64,000 bases of DNA, taken from positions 1 through 64,000 of the forward strand of contig NZ_CVRR01000093.1 of the NCBI RefSeq assembly GCF_001406815.1, given 5' to 3'. Below, in pieces: positions 34,971 through 44,227 of this stretch. Position numbers and translations under genes: made by a program. The notes under the pieces are model-generated. The model was given only the letters and a program-made list of their open reading frames with translations, was not told where the DNA came from and ran no database searches. The stretch is from Roseburia faecis (GTDB lineage Bacteria; Bacillota; Clostridia; Lachnospirales; Lachnospiraceae). The stretch's first letter is position 1, and the number at the start of each line of letters is the position of its first letter.

Positions 34971-37166
34971 TTAATGCTTCTTCCGATATGAACTCATCTT
35001 CTCCACAGTAACCTCAGGATAGAAGTAAGTAAGAATCGTTGCTTTCGGAACTCCTGCGGCAAGTGCTTTCTTCACTTCTTCCTTTTGCTCCGGTGTATAC
35101 GACCAGTGCAGCATTCGATTTGTGATGGTATCCTCCCATTTAGGCTTTTCCCTCTCAGGATTCCTTACAGGTTTAGCACCAGCACTTCCACTAGAAGCAT
35201 TGGCACTTTCTGTTGCTTCCGACTTCTGCGATTCATCGACATACTCAAGCTCATTTGCCTGTTCCCTGTCAATCTTTGCTTTCTGCTCTGCTTCATCCTG
35301 CATGGAGAATCTTCTGCTTAATTCCGCATCGCCAAGCATCATAAACTGCTCATAGGTAAGAGAATCTATATACACATTCTCTCCCTTATCCTTCAGCTTT
35401 TCATAATACTTAACTGCCTTGTCTGAAAGAATCTCAAATGGCGGACCGATAAGATTATCTGCTCCCCTTATCTGATGAACATAAGGCTCTCCCTTGCCAT
35501 CTGCTGTCTGGTTAAACATCGGATGATTGAATGGTATGAACTTATTGTCCATGATAGGATCAAAACCACGGATAAAGATAATACACTTTTTGTTATCCAG
35601 CTTTCTGACTTCATCGGGTGTGAACAGTTCTCTTCCTAATACATCATAGTTTCTTGAAAAGCTTCCCTGTCTGCCCTTTGTCTCTCCACTTGACTTCTTA
35701 TCAATCGTACCTTTTCCAAGCAGCTCTGACACGTATTTGTGTGTACTCTGCTCATTTCCACCAAGATAGATGAAAGTATCGCAGTTGCCGGGAATTGTCT
35801 CCCAGGTATCTTTAAAAAGTGCCTTTAGCTGGGCAAAGTTCTGAATGATGATAATACTTGAAATCTCACGGCTTCGCATTGTCGATAACAGCGAACAGAA
35901 GTCATCGGGCAATGCGACATTCGCAAATTCATCTAACATAAATGTCACATGGATTGGCAGTCTGCCTCCGCAGTTAAAGTCCGCCTGATAGTACAATTCC
36001 TGAAATATCTGCGTGTAGAGCATACCGATAATAAAGTTATAAGATTTGTCACTATCAGGGATTACACAAAACAGTGCTGTCTTTGTCTCACCATCTCCAT
36101 TGACTCCAATGCCGATATCAGAAAGATTCAGTTCATCCTTGGAGAGTAATCGTAAAACCTGCTTATTCTCAAGAAATGCAAGTCTTGAGTTGGCACTGAT
36201 GATAATGGAACGGACGGTATCTCCTGCACCTCTCATACATTTGTTGTACTGCTTTACTGCCGGATGATTAGCTCCAAGCGGAGAACTTTCCTCTAAAAAC
36301 TTCATACGCACATCCAGCTTTGATGCTTTTCCCTGTTCTGTAACCTCTGCTTCTCCAAGAAGTTTAAGTACTGTCTCAAAGTTTCTCTTTGCCGGCTGTA
36401 CCTCCAGCCACACATAATAAAAGATAGCCTGTAAGAACAATCCTTCCGCCTTTTCCCAGAACGGATCACTTGGTGTCGCTCCCTTTGGTGTCGTATTGCT
36501 GATAAGGTTTGTAATCAGCTTGACCACATCTGTTTCCTCTCTGATATAGGAAAATGGATTGTAACAGTCTGATTTATCCATCTCTAACAGATTTATGACT
36601 TTCACATTATATCCGTTATTCTTTAGCATCTGACCGCAGCTTCTAAGGATTTCTCCCTTTGGATCGGTACAGATAAAGGAACAGTTATGCGGCATCTGCA
36701 TAAGATTCGGCTTTACTTCATAAAATGTTTTTCCTGCTCCGGAACCACCACAGATAAGTATATTTCCATTGAGCTTGAGTCTCCTAAAATCCAGCGACAT
36801 CTTCACATTTTGGCTGAGTATCCGGTTGAAATTCTCATCCTTATCTGCAAGTATCTTGTTGACCTGCTTCGGATTTTCAAATCTTGCCGTACCAAATTCC
36901 TTACCGGGCATATAGTTTCTCTGACTGGTATAATACATGACAATAGCCATCGCATAGATACCTAATGCAATGGCTACTGCTTTTACTGTATTGGAATTGT
37001 AATAGTTGGCAAAGGGAACAGCACATACCTCATTGAATCTGTCCATAAATTCATTAAAGGCAATCCCTTCCGTCCACGCACCATTTATCAGATAACCAAG
37101 ATACCCGGCTAACACTGCACCCACAAGAATGAATATCAGTGAAGGCTTTTTCTTTGTTGTCTGCAT
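34971..37166 (-). CDS. VirD4/PcfC-type coupling protein
   Basis: The 731-residue membrane ATPase has two N-terminal membrane helices (FILVGAVLAGYLGYLI; AVAIALGIYAMAIVMYY), Walker A LICGGSGAGKTFYEVKPN (about 135-152), Walker B HVTFMLDEFANVALPD (about 400-415) and a charged C-terminal tail. It recruits the relaxase-DNA complex to the secretion channel and pumps the strand. PcfB, its usual partner, is the gene just upstream. Confidence 0.94.
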   Translation of the reverse strand: MQTTKKKPSLIFILVGAVLAGYLGYLINGAWTEGIAFNEFMDRFNEVCAVPFANYYNSNTVKAVAIALGIYAMAIVMYYTSQRNYMPGKEFGTARFENPKQVNKILADKDENFNRILSQNVKMSLDFRRLKLNGNILICGGSGAGKTFYEVKPNLMQMPHNCSFICTDPKGEILRSCGQMLKNNGYNVKVINLLEMDKSDCYNPFSYIREETDVVKLITNLISNTTPKGATPSDPFWEKAEGLFLQAIFYYVWLEVQPAKRNFETVLKLLGEAEVTEQGKASKLDVRMKFLEESSPLGANHPAVKQYNKCMRGAGDTVRSIIISANSRLAFLENKQVLRLLSKDELNLSDIGIGVNGDGETKTALFCVIPDSDKSYNFIIGMLYTQIFQELYYQADFNCGGRLPIHVTFMLDEFANVALPDDFCSLLSTMRSREISSIIIIQNFAQLKALFKDTWETIPGNCDTFIYLGGNEQSTHKYVSELLGKGTIDKKSSGETKGRQGSFSRNYDVLGRELFTPDEVRKLDNKKCIIFIRGFDPIMDNKFIPFNHPMFNQTADGKGEPYVHQIRGADNLIGPPFEILSDKAVKYYEKLKDKGENVYIDSLTYEQFMMLGDAELSRRFSMQDEAEQKAKIDREQANELEYVDESQKSEATESANASSGSAGAKPVRNPEREKPKWEDTITNRMLHWSYTPEQKEEVKKALAAGVPKATILTYFYPEVTVEKMSSYRKKH

Positions 37167-37172
37167 GGGCTG

Positions 37173-38291
37173 CTACCTCGCTTTCTTCGTGGTAACAGTT
37201 TTCTTCTGTGCTGTCTTTTTCTGCTGCTTCTGTACTTTCTCGTAACGCTCCCTGACAGATGACTCCACCTTGTCATAGTGAGTATAAAGCTCGGTTCCTT
37301 TCTGAGTTGTCACCACACGATTCTGCTCATCGTAGAGCTTATAATCCTTGGTTGAATCAAGGAAGGTAAGCATTGTCTTTCCACCATGAATCTCCATGAT
37401 GTTTTCCTTACGGAGCCATACATATTTTGCCTCTTCTCCCCATGTGCCGGGAACTCTGGTCTTAACAGCATGGTCATTCTCTTCTATAATCAGCTTCTTG
37501 CTGATAGTCACATCTGACAGGTTCGCATTCTTTGATGCCGCAACCGCCCTCATTCTCTCAGCAAGGTCCTGATAGCCTCTGACACGGTTGATAAATGCAT
37601 CCTTGTCCATCATGACTGTATGGGTGCCATCCTCATTCTTACTGCCAAGCACACCGATTGTCTCAAGCTGTCTGATAACACTTTCAGCCTGCTCACCATT
37701 GATACTGAAATTCTCCTTGACCTGATCCACACTGATAGCTTTCTTTTCCATTGCAAACATTCCGACCTTTTCGATCAGTCCGTCAATGGCAGAATTTACC
37801 TTATCCCCTTCTATCGTGTGGCTTTTCTCGTTTCCCTGCTGTTTCTTCAAAAAATCCATCAGCTTGCCAAGGGATTTTTCATCTCCATTCTTCAGATAAT
37901 CGTCAAATGTGGCAATCTTGCCAAACTTGAGTTTCTGTATCATCATATTCACACGTGGAACTGCCTCTGTATGAAAGATTACCTCACTCAGTCCGTCTTT
38001 CCTGTTGCAGTCCGGAAGTACTGAATAGAGTATTCCATACTTCTTTGCCATCTTTTCAACCTTTTTCATATCTTCGGTATTAAACTGTAACACCTGTAAA
38101 TCGCCACCTTTTAAGATCAGCTTTCTCATGGATGTCTTGCCAAGTGACTTTTCATAATCAAGCATCCCTTTTAAGAAATCTATTGCCTTCTGCATGGCAG
38201 CAATGCCGCCGCTTCCTACCTTCATGGCAATCTCAATGCCATCATAAGCTACACGGATGATCTGCACCGCTTCCTGAATCTCTTCTGCCAT
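37173..38291 (-). CDS. PcfB-like relaxosome/coupling accessory (DUF3801)
   Basis: The 372-residue protein opens with the PcfB/DUF3801 domain (RVAYDGIEIAMKVGSGGIAA; GKTSMRKLILKGGDLQVLQF; MKKVEKMAKKYGILYSVLPD). A longer C-terminal half with a winged-helix-like stretch (VDQVKENFSINGEQAESVIR) and a Lys-rich end follow. In pCF10, PcfB links the relaxase to coupling protein PcfC. It lies 6 nt before the VirD4 gene and overlaps its upstream neighbour by one base. The length is well above minimal PcfB, so it may be a fusion. Confidence 0.82.
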   Translation of the reverse strand: MAEEIQEAVQIIRVAYDGIEIAMKVGSGGIAAMQKAIDFLKGMLDYEKSLGKTSMRKLILKGGDLQVLQFNTEDMKKVEKMAKKYGILYSVLPDCNRKDGLSEVIFHTEAVPRVNMMIQKLKFGKIATFDDYLKNGDEKSLGKLMDFLKKQQGNEKSHTIEGDKVNSAIDGLIEKVGMFAMEKKAISVDQVKENFSINGEQAESVIRQLETIGVLGSKNEDGTHTVMMDKDAFINRVRGYQDLAERMRAVAASKNANLSDVTISKKLIIEENDHAVKTRVPGTWGEEAKYVWLRKENIMEIHGGKTMLTFLDSTKDYKLYDEQNRVVTTQKGTELYTHYDKVESSVRERYEKVQKQQKKTAQKKTVTTKKAR

Positions 38292-38695
38292 TATCGCACC
38301 TCCACTTTCTCTCTGACTGTTGTTTTAAGCGTTTCTGTCTCTGTAGTACGGATTTCCTCGGCTGATACATCAATACCATAAGCAGTCAAAATATCTGCCA
38401 GATGATTGATTGCTTTCTCCTCCTCGACACGATACATTTCAAGTGCCACAAGCAGGTTTTCCACCTGTTCCACCCATGCAGGCTTCATATCATATTTAGC
38501 CCTGTATGTGACCATAATCTCGTCCGACTCAGCCTTATCCGCTGAATGTGCCAAAGCTTCAATAAGAGAAATCGTGTCTTCCTTGCTGCCGCTTCTGAAT
38601 GCGAACTGGACAACAAAGTTTTTCTCTTCCTCTGTAAATTGATGCTCCACACCATTCATCTCTGTTACTGCTTCATTTACTACTGCTAAATTCAT
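38291..38695 (-). CDS. Hypothetical helical ICE protein
   Basis: The 134-residue acidic helical protein (VVQFAFRSGSKEDTISLIEA; LVALEMYRVEEEKAINHLAD) has no recognised family. It ends in overlap with the PcfB start codon, so it is translated in step with the transfer genes. Confidence 0.65.
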   Translation of the reverse strand: MNLAVVNEAVTEMNGVEHQFTEEEKNFVVQFAFRSGSKEDTISLIEALAHSADKAESDEIMVTYRAKYDMKPAWVEQVENLLVALEMYRVEEEKAINHLADILTAYGIDVSAEEIRTTETETLKTTVREKVEVR

Positions 38696-38704
38696 AAGTT
38701 CCTC

Positions 38705-39889
38705 CTAATCTGCCATGCTGTTTTCAAGCACAGCAATCTCAATGATCTCCTTCATCTTTTCCGCTGAAATGTTGTTGTTTATAAGCTCTACAAGCTGTGA
38801 CTCAGTAAGTCCCTTTTCTATTGCACTCTTAATCTGCACAAGCTGCGCCGGAACAAGGTCTCCCGATGCAACCAGCTTTACAATGTCTGCCCTTGACTTT
38901 TTCTTAAATGACAGTCTTGCAAAAAGGCTCACCACTCCGCTGTTGCTGCTCTTTCTCACACTTCTCTCAATCGGAAGTCTCTGCACCACATTTCCAGTAC
39001 CATCAACTACCGGAATCTGATAATAGACCGGAATCCCGTTTGCCACAGCCTGCATATTCTGAGGAACTGCAACTGTATCAACCATCTTTTTATCTGCCTG
39101 TGATACGGACTGGCTTTCCTGCGGCTCTGCCTTACTTTCTGCTTCTTTTTTATTCTCTGTGGCAACACTTATGATCTTATCTTCCAATGACTCTATTCTG
39201 TCTCCCATACGCTTCATCTCCTTATCCTTTTTCTCAATATCATCCCTGAGTCTTGCAATCGTACTGCTTGCCTTATTCAGTTCATTCTGCTGACTGTTGA
39301 TAAGAGCATCCTTATCCTGGTTCTCCTTGACTAGACGCTCCCTGACTTCCTCGTCATCTTTGGAAGTTTCTATTTCAGAAAGCTTCTTATTCAGGGCATC
39401 ATACCTTTCATTCTGATGATTGATCTTTGCAACCACTTCATCCATCTGAGCTACAAGACTTTTCACATACTCTAAATCCTGTGGCATCTGCTCTTTGGCT
39501 TTATTAAGCTTATCTAATACCACATCAAACATCCTGCGCATGTTTACTGCTGTATCATCTTTTTGGACTACCTCTCTGATTGCATCAATCGGCACACCTT
39601 TTTCATAGTAATCCAATGCTGTCTGCATCTTAGGTGCTGCCATCCTGCTATCTTTCAGCAGCGTTAACAACGCTTCTGATACACCCTTATGCAGACATTT
39701 TGATAACACCTTCATCTGCTCAATGTCATAACTTTTGTTAAGATACAGACCGATTTCATCATCAGTCAGTCCATATTCATAATCGCTTTTGACAAGAGCA
39801 ATAACCTCACTGTCCATATGCTTATTACGAAGAATCTGTATCTTTCTCTCAATCGCCATTTCACTTAATGGCTCTCTTTTTTCTTCCAT
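38705..39889 (-). CDS. Coiled-coil ICE protein near relaxase
   Basis: The 394-residue protein has an N-terminal helical repeat region (ALVKSDYEYGLTDDEIGLYL; CLHKGVSEALLTLLKD), a central coiled coil (about 135-250: ENQDKDALINSQQNELNKAS), a Gln/Pro linker and a C-terminal set of short helical repeats (SGDLVPAQLVQIKSAIEKGL). The DDEI/TESQ repeat style recurs at both ends. No family is assigned. The place between relaxase and PcfB suggests a relaxosome or transport scaffold. Confidence 0.68.
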   Translation of the reverse strand: MEEKREPLSEMAIERKIQILRNKHMDSEVIALVKSDYEYGLTDDEIGLYLNKSYDIEQMKVLSKCLHKGVSEALLTLLKDSRMAAPKMQTALDYYEKGVPIDAIREVVQKDDTAVNMRRMFDVVLDKLNKAKEQMPQDLEYVKSLVAQMDEVVAKINHQNERYDALNKKLSEIETSKDDEEVRERLVKENQDKDALINSQQNELNKASSTIARLRDDIEKKDKEMKRMGDRIESLEDKIISVATENKKEAESKAEPQESQSVSQADKKMVDTVAVPQNMQAVANGIPVYYQIPVVDGTGNVVQRLPIERSVRKSSNSGVVSLFARLSFKKKSRADIVKLVASGDLVPAQLVQIKSAIEKGLTESQLVELINNNISAEKMKEIIEIAVLENSMAD

Positions 39890-39918
39890 ATATGCCTCCT
39901 AACCACTAAAAAAACAGC

Positions 39919-41361
39919 CTAACGTATCGGCTGTTCTTTTCTGTCTCTTATTGTTTCTTTGTCATACTGCTTCTCTTCTGCCGAAGCTGATACAGTAAGT
40001 TCCTTCCATATTGATCTTCCAAGGCTAAGTTCCTTTGATACCGCCCGTTCTGCCTTACAGTCCTGTGCATACTTGCTCTCATATTTCTTTCTAAGACTCT
40101 CGACCTCTTCCACACTGTATCCCTGTGCTAAAAGTTCAGTGTTAAGCCTTTCCCATGCATTGTGCTCATCTTCAAAGAAGGTATCCCCACTCTGATAACA
40201 CGATTCCGCATCATTAAGCTCCCGGATCTGTTCAGCCTTGTCAAAAATATCTTTGAATCTTTCCTTAGCCTTATAGGTCTTACTCTTTTCCTTTGATGCT
40301 TCTTTCTTCTTATCCGTCAGATTATCAAGTACCGAAACAAGTTCTTCCGCACTCTCAATCTTATGCCTTACCAGAAATAGATACTGCTCCTGCAGCTTAT
40401 GCATCTTTCGGATATCATCCCTATACTTCCATACCTGACTGTATGGCTTCTTTTTCAGCTTTCCAATCCGGTAAAGCTTTGCATAATATCTTTTCTGCAA
40501 GCCTGACATCTTCGCCCTGCGGTATCTTTTGACATAGCACTTTACTATCGCTGCCTGTTTTTCCTCATTCTGTGACTGGTAAAAAGATAAATCTTCCTTA
40601 GCAATACGCTCCACAATAGCTTCCTGTGAATAATTCTCGCCAAGAGTCTTACATCTTCTGAATCTTGTCATCCCCTGTGGTCTGACTGCCAGATACTTTC
40701 CCTGCTTGACCTCATATCCTTTTTCCGACAGCAGTTCCAGAAATCCTCTGAAATCATTTGCCTGTAAAATGCAGGCATCCAAATCTCTTTTTATCATATC
40801 TGCCCACACAAAGCTGCCTTCACGATATTCGCTCCAATCCTTATAATTCTCGTGCTGTTTCTCTTTGCTGCCATCCTCCACATCTATAATGGAAAGACCA
40901 TACTCCTGACACAGCTTATTGGTAATCGGCTGGATATACTTTGCCCAGTCACCTTTCTCGTAGCGATACTTTTTCCCATCCACAAAGCTTACACTGTTAA
41001 ATACAATGTGTGAATGAACATGGTCTGTATTATCATGAACCACAAATACCGCTTCATAGGCATCGCCAAGATATTCTGCTACAAACTTCTGTGTTATCTC
41101 AAAAGCCCTGTCCGGTTCCACCTCATCCTCTTTGAAGGAAAGAATGATGTGATACCCCTGTCGCTTGTCTGTTTTTCCAAACTGCTTCTTTGTATCCATC
41201 ATCTGTTCAAAAGCCATATCTGCCTGACAGTTAACAGCTCCCACAAGTCTTCCTCTCTGAGTTTTCTCAGGATTCATCACATAATCCAGTGCCCGTTTCA
41301 AATGCCTTGCATGAAAAGAATTCCCGCTGTCCTTCATGTGAAGTATCTTACTGATTGCCAA
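39919..41361 (-). CDS. MOBP-type relaxase (MobA/VirD2 family)
   Basis: The 480-residue relaxase has the nicking domain: an early region with a catalytic Tyr candidate in RALDYVMNPEKTQRG, and the metal-binding HDNTDHVHSHIVFNSV (H-x-D-x-x-H-x-H, motif III, about residues 108-123). A helical, basic C-terminus follows. It nicks oriT and stays on the 5' end of the strand sent through the channel. The start overlaps mobC by 14 nt. The nick site is probably in the gap at 42207-42360. Confidence 0.9.
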   Translation of the reverse strand: MAISKILHMKDSGNSFHARHLKRALDYVMNPEKTQRGRLVGAVNCQADMAFEQMMDTKKQFGKTDKRQGYHIILSFKEDEVEPDRAFEITQKFVAEYLGDAYEAVFVVHDNTDHVHSHIVFNSVSFVDGKKYRYEKGDWAKYIQPITNKLCQEYGLSIIDVEDGSKEKQHENYKDWSEYREGSFVWADMIKRDLDACILQANDFRGFLELLSEKGYEVKQGKYLAVRPQGMTRFRRCKTLGENYSQEAIVERIAKEDLSFYQSQNEEKQAAIVKCYVKRYRRAKMSGLQKRYYAKLYRIGKLKKKPYSQVWKYRDDIRKMHKLQEQYLFLVRHKIESAEELVSVLDNLTDKKKEASKEKSKTYKAKERFKDIFDKAEQIRELNDAESCYQSGDTFFEDEHNAWERLNTELLAQGYSVEEVESLRKKYESKYAQDCKAERAVSKELSLGRSIWKELTVSASAEEKQYDKETIRDRKEQPIR

Positions 41362-41680
41362 TCTTTACCACCGCCTCGCTGACAGACTGATTCAGCTTTT
41401 TCATATATGTCACAAGCCGTTCCTTATCTTTCTTGGAATACAGCTGTGCATTGCTGTTAAATACAATCTGATTGATGTTAATGCCGATTCGGTTTATCTC
41501 ATTGATAAGCTCTTTAAGAAGTTTCCTTACTTCCGGATAATCATTTGGTTTCTGACTGATTAGAAGCCTGATATATTCGGCTTCATTCATTCCATTTGCC
41601 TTTGCCTTATCAGAAAGTACCTTCGCTTCCTGTGGCATAAGTCTTAGTGTTTTCCTTATACAATGAACTTTATCCGCCAT
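41348..41680 (-). CDS. MobC-like relaxosome protein
   Basis: The 110-residue protein has a ribbon-helix-helix-like N-terminus (KTLRLMPQEAKVLSDKAKAN, EAEYIRLLIS) and the MobC signature helix LLKELINEINRIGININQIV, followed by LVTYMKKLNQSV. MobC proteins melt oriT for the relaxase. It lies right before the relaxase and overlaps it. Confidence 0.87.
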   Translation of the reverse strand: MADKVHCIRKTLRLMPQEAKVLSDKAKANGMNEAEYIRLLISQKPNDYPEVRKLLKELINEINRIGININQIVFNSNAQLYSKKDKERLVTYMKKLNQSVSEAVVKIGNQ

Positions 41681-41684
41681 AGAA

Positions 41685-42206
41685 TCACCTTCCTCTCTTA
41701 CCCGTACTGTATTCTCTTACTCCTTCTGCTACTGTTACAGCAACTTTTTCCAGTTCTTTATTACCCAGCTGGGCAATAACCCTGTCTGCAAGCTCTGTGG
41801 CAACTTCTATAAGTTCCTTACCATAACTGGTTTTATCAAACAATCTGTCCAGTCTCTTTTCATCTGCTTTCAGACTTTCATACTTGCTCTGATACTCGTT
41901 ATAGTCGTTAAAATCCTTTGGATCACTCCTGTGTGCTTCCGCATCAAGTATCAGTTCATAGTTCCATTCACAGACAATATCTATAACATCATCTATCGGG
42001 TATGGTTCAATTTCACCATTCTCCTCAGCTACATCCTGCCTGTACATCTTCCCATCTGAATCTATGCCAATGGCATAATCATGTCCTTCCATATAGTTAA
42101 GCAGAATTGCAGCATCTTCTATCGAAGGGTTTAGTAAGATATCAAATGTGTCTGCCCAGGCAATAAGTTCCTCTGGTTCTGCGATTATTGTAAGTTCTTT
42201 ATCCAT
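41685..42206 (-). CDS. Hypothetical acidic ICE protein upstream of mobC
   Basis: The 173-residue acidic protein has a hydrophobic-acidic start (LTIIAEPEELIAWADTFDIL), a middle with NYMEGHDYAIGIDSDGKMYR and a helical end (LIEVATELADRVIAQLGNKE). No domain is recognised. It leads the mobilisation cluster, starts after GGGAGG and sits next to the candidate oriT. Confidence 0.65.
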   Translation of the reverse strand: MDKELTIIAEPEELIAWADTFDILLNPSIEDAAILLNYMEGHDYAIGIDSDGKMYRQDVAEENGEIEPYPIDDVIDIVCEWNYELILDAEAHRSDPKDFNDYNEYQSKYESLKADEKRLDRLFDKTSYGKELIEVATELADRVIAQLGNKELEKVAVTVAEGVREYSTGKRGR

Positions 42207-42285
42207 TGCTTTCCTGCACCTCCCTTATCCGTGTTTTGTATATCTCTTCCACCCACACGCCTGTCTGAATCTCTTAGGTTTACGG

Positions 42286-42347
42286 CTAGATACGCATTAG
42301 AGACATCTCTGTCCTAATGCCATCTAGTTAGGGAGAAAATCTCCCTA
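42286..42347 (-). other. Candidate oriT: two adjacent hairpins upstream of mobilisation genes
   Basis: CTAGAT and GCATTAG pair with CTAATGC and ATCTAG (42286-42327), and TAGGGAG pairs with CTCCCTA right beside it (42329-42347). The hairpins lie in the non-coding gap upstream of the hypothetical gene, mobC and relaxase, the usual place for oriT. The nick site could not be read by eye. Confidence 0.4.
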
Positions 42348-42363
42348 AAACCCTCTGTTTATG

Positions 42364-42583
42364 AAAGTGGGGGCGCTTTTTGCCCCCACTTTGCTACTTT
42401 GGGGGCGCTTTCTGCCCCCATTTTGTTATTTTGGGGGCGCTTTCTGCCCCCACTTTTATTTTTGCTTTCGTCCGGATTTTGTCGTGTCCAAATTGTGGGG
42501 GCACTTTTTGCCCCCACTTTGACATTTTGGGGGCGCTTTCTGCCCCCACTTTGCTGTTTTGGGGGCGCTTTCTGCCCCCACAC
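42364..42583 (-). repeat. 32-bp-period array of GC-rich hairpins (six copies, one missing unit)
   Basis: GGGGGC(G/A)CTTT(T/C)TGCCCCC starts at 42369, 42401, 42433, 42497, 42529 and 42561. Spacing is 32 bp exactly; the unit expected at 42465 is replaced by unrelated sequence. Each copy forms a 6- to 8-bp GC stem with a 7-nt loop. An 86-codon frame crosses it but cycles through all three frames of the repeat and is not a believable protein. Confidence 0.85.
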
Positions 42584-42599
42584 ATCAAAATCCGTTTTC

Positions 42600-43577
42600 T
42601 CATGCCCTGACTGGTTCATCTGCTCGCTTATTCATCCTGTTCAGATTAAGCTTTGCCGCTACAAGCCACTCGTTGTAATCCTTATATCCGGCAGGTGGCG
42701 GACAGTCTTCTACCTCATATCCAAGCTCATAATACTTTCTCATAAGTTCAGCTGCTGCTTTTCTCCCCGGCTCATCTCCATCAAGGCAGAACCGGATGGA
42801 AGTAATCTGCGGATGTTCCCGAAGAAAAGTCTCAAGTGGTGCATCTGCAAGCATCCCAAGTGCCAGCTTATTCGATTCATAATCTGCGAAGATATCGACA
42901 TAACTCATAAGGTCGATTGCAGCCTCAAATACTACAAGCTCTGTACTGTTAACATTTACCACATTAAATCCATAGTTTTTATCATTTCCTGTGACATCAC
43001 ACTTGAATGGCTTGCCCTGCTTATCAAACACTCCCCGCATACTTGCAAATCTTGTCACTCCATTTTTATCATTTCCTTTGAAAACAACATTGTGGTAATG
43101 CCTGCTCTCATAAATCAGTCCATCTTTTAAAAACAGATCTATGACAGTCCTGCTGATTCCTCTCTCCTGATTCAGATATGAAATAAGATAGGAATTATCT
43201 CCTGCCAGTTCCGGTAGGACAAATGGCTTTCTCTCCTCTGCCTGCTTCTGCGATACCTGATGAACAAGAGGCTGCTTTACAGGCTTCTCAATTCTTCTGT
43301 ATCCTGCGAAATCTAAAAGCCAGAACACAGCCTCTTTTACACTCATTCCACAAAATACCCGTAAGAAATCTATCTGTGAGCCGCCATTGTTGCCTTTGTC
43401 AAACTGCCTTGACCATCTGTACCAATGGCTTCTGTTATAGATACGGATGGAATCCATCTCCTTTAAAGTGTGGTATTTGCCAATCCTCTTTACTGTATAC
43501 CCAAGGCTTTCTGCTACTGCACACAGGTCAACACTCTTTGCTATGGCAAGCTCTTCATCCGTAAATCTTCCATCCAT
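42600..43577 (-). CDS. DUF3991/Toprim primase-like protein
   Basis: The 325-residue protein has an N-terminal CHC2-like DUF3991 region (AKSVDLCAVAESLGYTVKRI; GGSQIDFLRVFCGMSVKEAV) without the zinc cysteines of DnaG. The C-terminal Toprim domain has TELVVFEAAIDLMSY (catalytic Glu) and IRFCLDGDEPGRKAAAEL (DxD). Such proteins are thought to prime or process the transferred strand. The hairpin array begins 17 nt after its stop. Confidence 0.85.
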   Translation of the reverse strand: MDGRFTDEELAIAKSVDLCAVAESLGYTVKRIGKYHTLKEMDSIRIYNRSHWYRWSRQFDKGNNGGSQIDFLRVFCGMSVKEAVFWLLDFAGYRRIEKPVKQPLVHQVSQKQAEERKPFVLPELAGDNSYLISYLNQERGISRTVIDLFLKDGLIYESRHYHNVVFKGNDKNGVTRFASMRGVFDKQGKPFKCDVTGNDKNYGFNVVNVNSTELVVFEAAIDLMSYVDIFADYESNKLALGMLADAPLETFLREHPQITSIRFCLDGDEPGRKAAAELMRKYYELGYEVEDCPPPAGYKDYNEWLVAAKLNLNRMNKRADEPVRA

Positions 43578-43581
43578 GCTT

Positions 43582-44121
43582 TCACCTTGCCTTTCCCTGC
43601 TCTGCTACAAGCGGTGACTTGATATCAAGTGTCCGGTAATCTGTGCTTAGTGTAATCTTAGGATTATCAATCATGCCTTTTTCCCTGAAACTGAAAAATT
43701 CACGATTGTCTCCACCGACTATGATATGGTCAATGAGCGGTATTCCCATCAGTTCACACAGCTTGTTCATGCGGTCTGTCATCATCGTGTCTGCCTTGCT
43801 TGGGAATACATTCCCGGATGGATGACAATGGATTAACATCATGCTTGCCGCATTGCTTAGGATACTTGATTTAAACAGCTCTCTCGGATGTGCCATTGCC
43901 TCATTTAAAGAACCCACACTTGCAAAATGCACATTGATAGGTTTTAAATCTGACCTTAGATTGACCACACACACTACTTCCCTGTCAAACTGGCACATAC
44001 AGTCTCCCATGACAGCAGCTATATCCGCCGGATTGTTAAAGGTGTGCTCCGAATAAATCGGAGCATCCTTTACAAGTCTTACCGAAACCACATCAAGCTT
44101 GAAGTCATTCTTCTTTGGCAT
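43582..44121 (-). CDS. RadC/JAB-domain protein
   Basis: The start at 44121 follows GAGGAGG. The protein carries the JAB/MPN metal site in LIHCHPSGNVFPSKADTMMT (H-x-H-P-S-G-x(6)-D) and the following LCELMGIPLIDHIIVGGDN. RadC-type proteins are common on mobile elements and are suspected metallo-hydrolases linked to DNA processing. It is in an operon with the primase-like gene (4-nt gap) and overlaps a 37-codon gene upstream. Confidence 0.85.
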   Translation of the reverse strand: MPKKNDFKLDVVSVRLVKDAPIYSEHTFNNPADIAAVMGDCMCQFDREVVCVVNLRSDLKPINVHFASVGSLNEAMAHPRELFKSSILSNAASMMLIHCHPSGNVFPSKADTMMTDRMNKLCELMGIPLIDHIIVGGDNREFFSFREKGMIDNPKITLSTDYRTLDIKSPLVAEQGKAR

Positions 44122-44218
44122 CAGACACCGCCTCCTCTCCAAACTCGACACGGATAACAAAGTCACCTTTCTGGCTGTTTATGAGAGCAATGAGTTCTTC
44201 CATTGTAAGTTCCTGCAT
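44105..44218 (-). CDS. 37-residue hypothetical protein overlapping radC
   Basis: A start after TAGGAGGCAGTT gives MQELTMEELIALINSQKG then DFVIRVEFGEEAVSDAKEE. It overlaps the RadC start by 17 nt and carries that gene's ribosome site, so translation is coupled. It may be only a coupling leader, but the ribosome site and codon use look genuine. Confidence 0.6.
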   Translation of the reverse strand: MQELTMEELIALINSQKGDFVIRVEFGEEAVSDAKEE

Positions 44219-44227
44219 AACTGCCTC

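Noticed and set aside
42364-42583. CRISPR array
   Set aside because: Units are 19-23 bp with spacers of about 10-13 nt that are almost the same, and there are no cas genes.
42359-42619. 86-codon frame through the hairpin array
   Set aside because: It reads the 32-bp repeat in all three frames in turn, has no ribosome site and overlaps the primase-like gene end; it is a by-product of the repeat.
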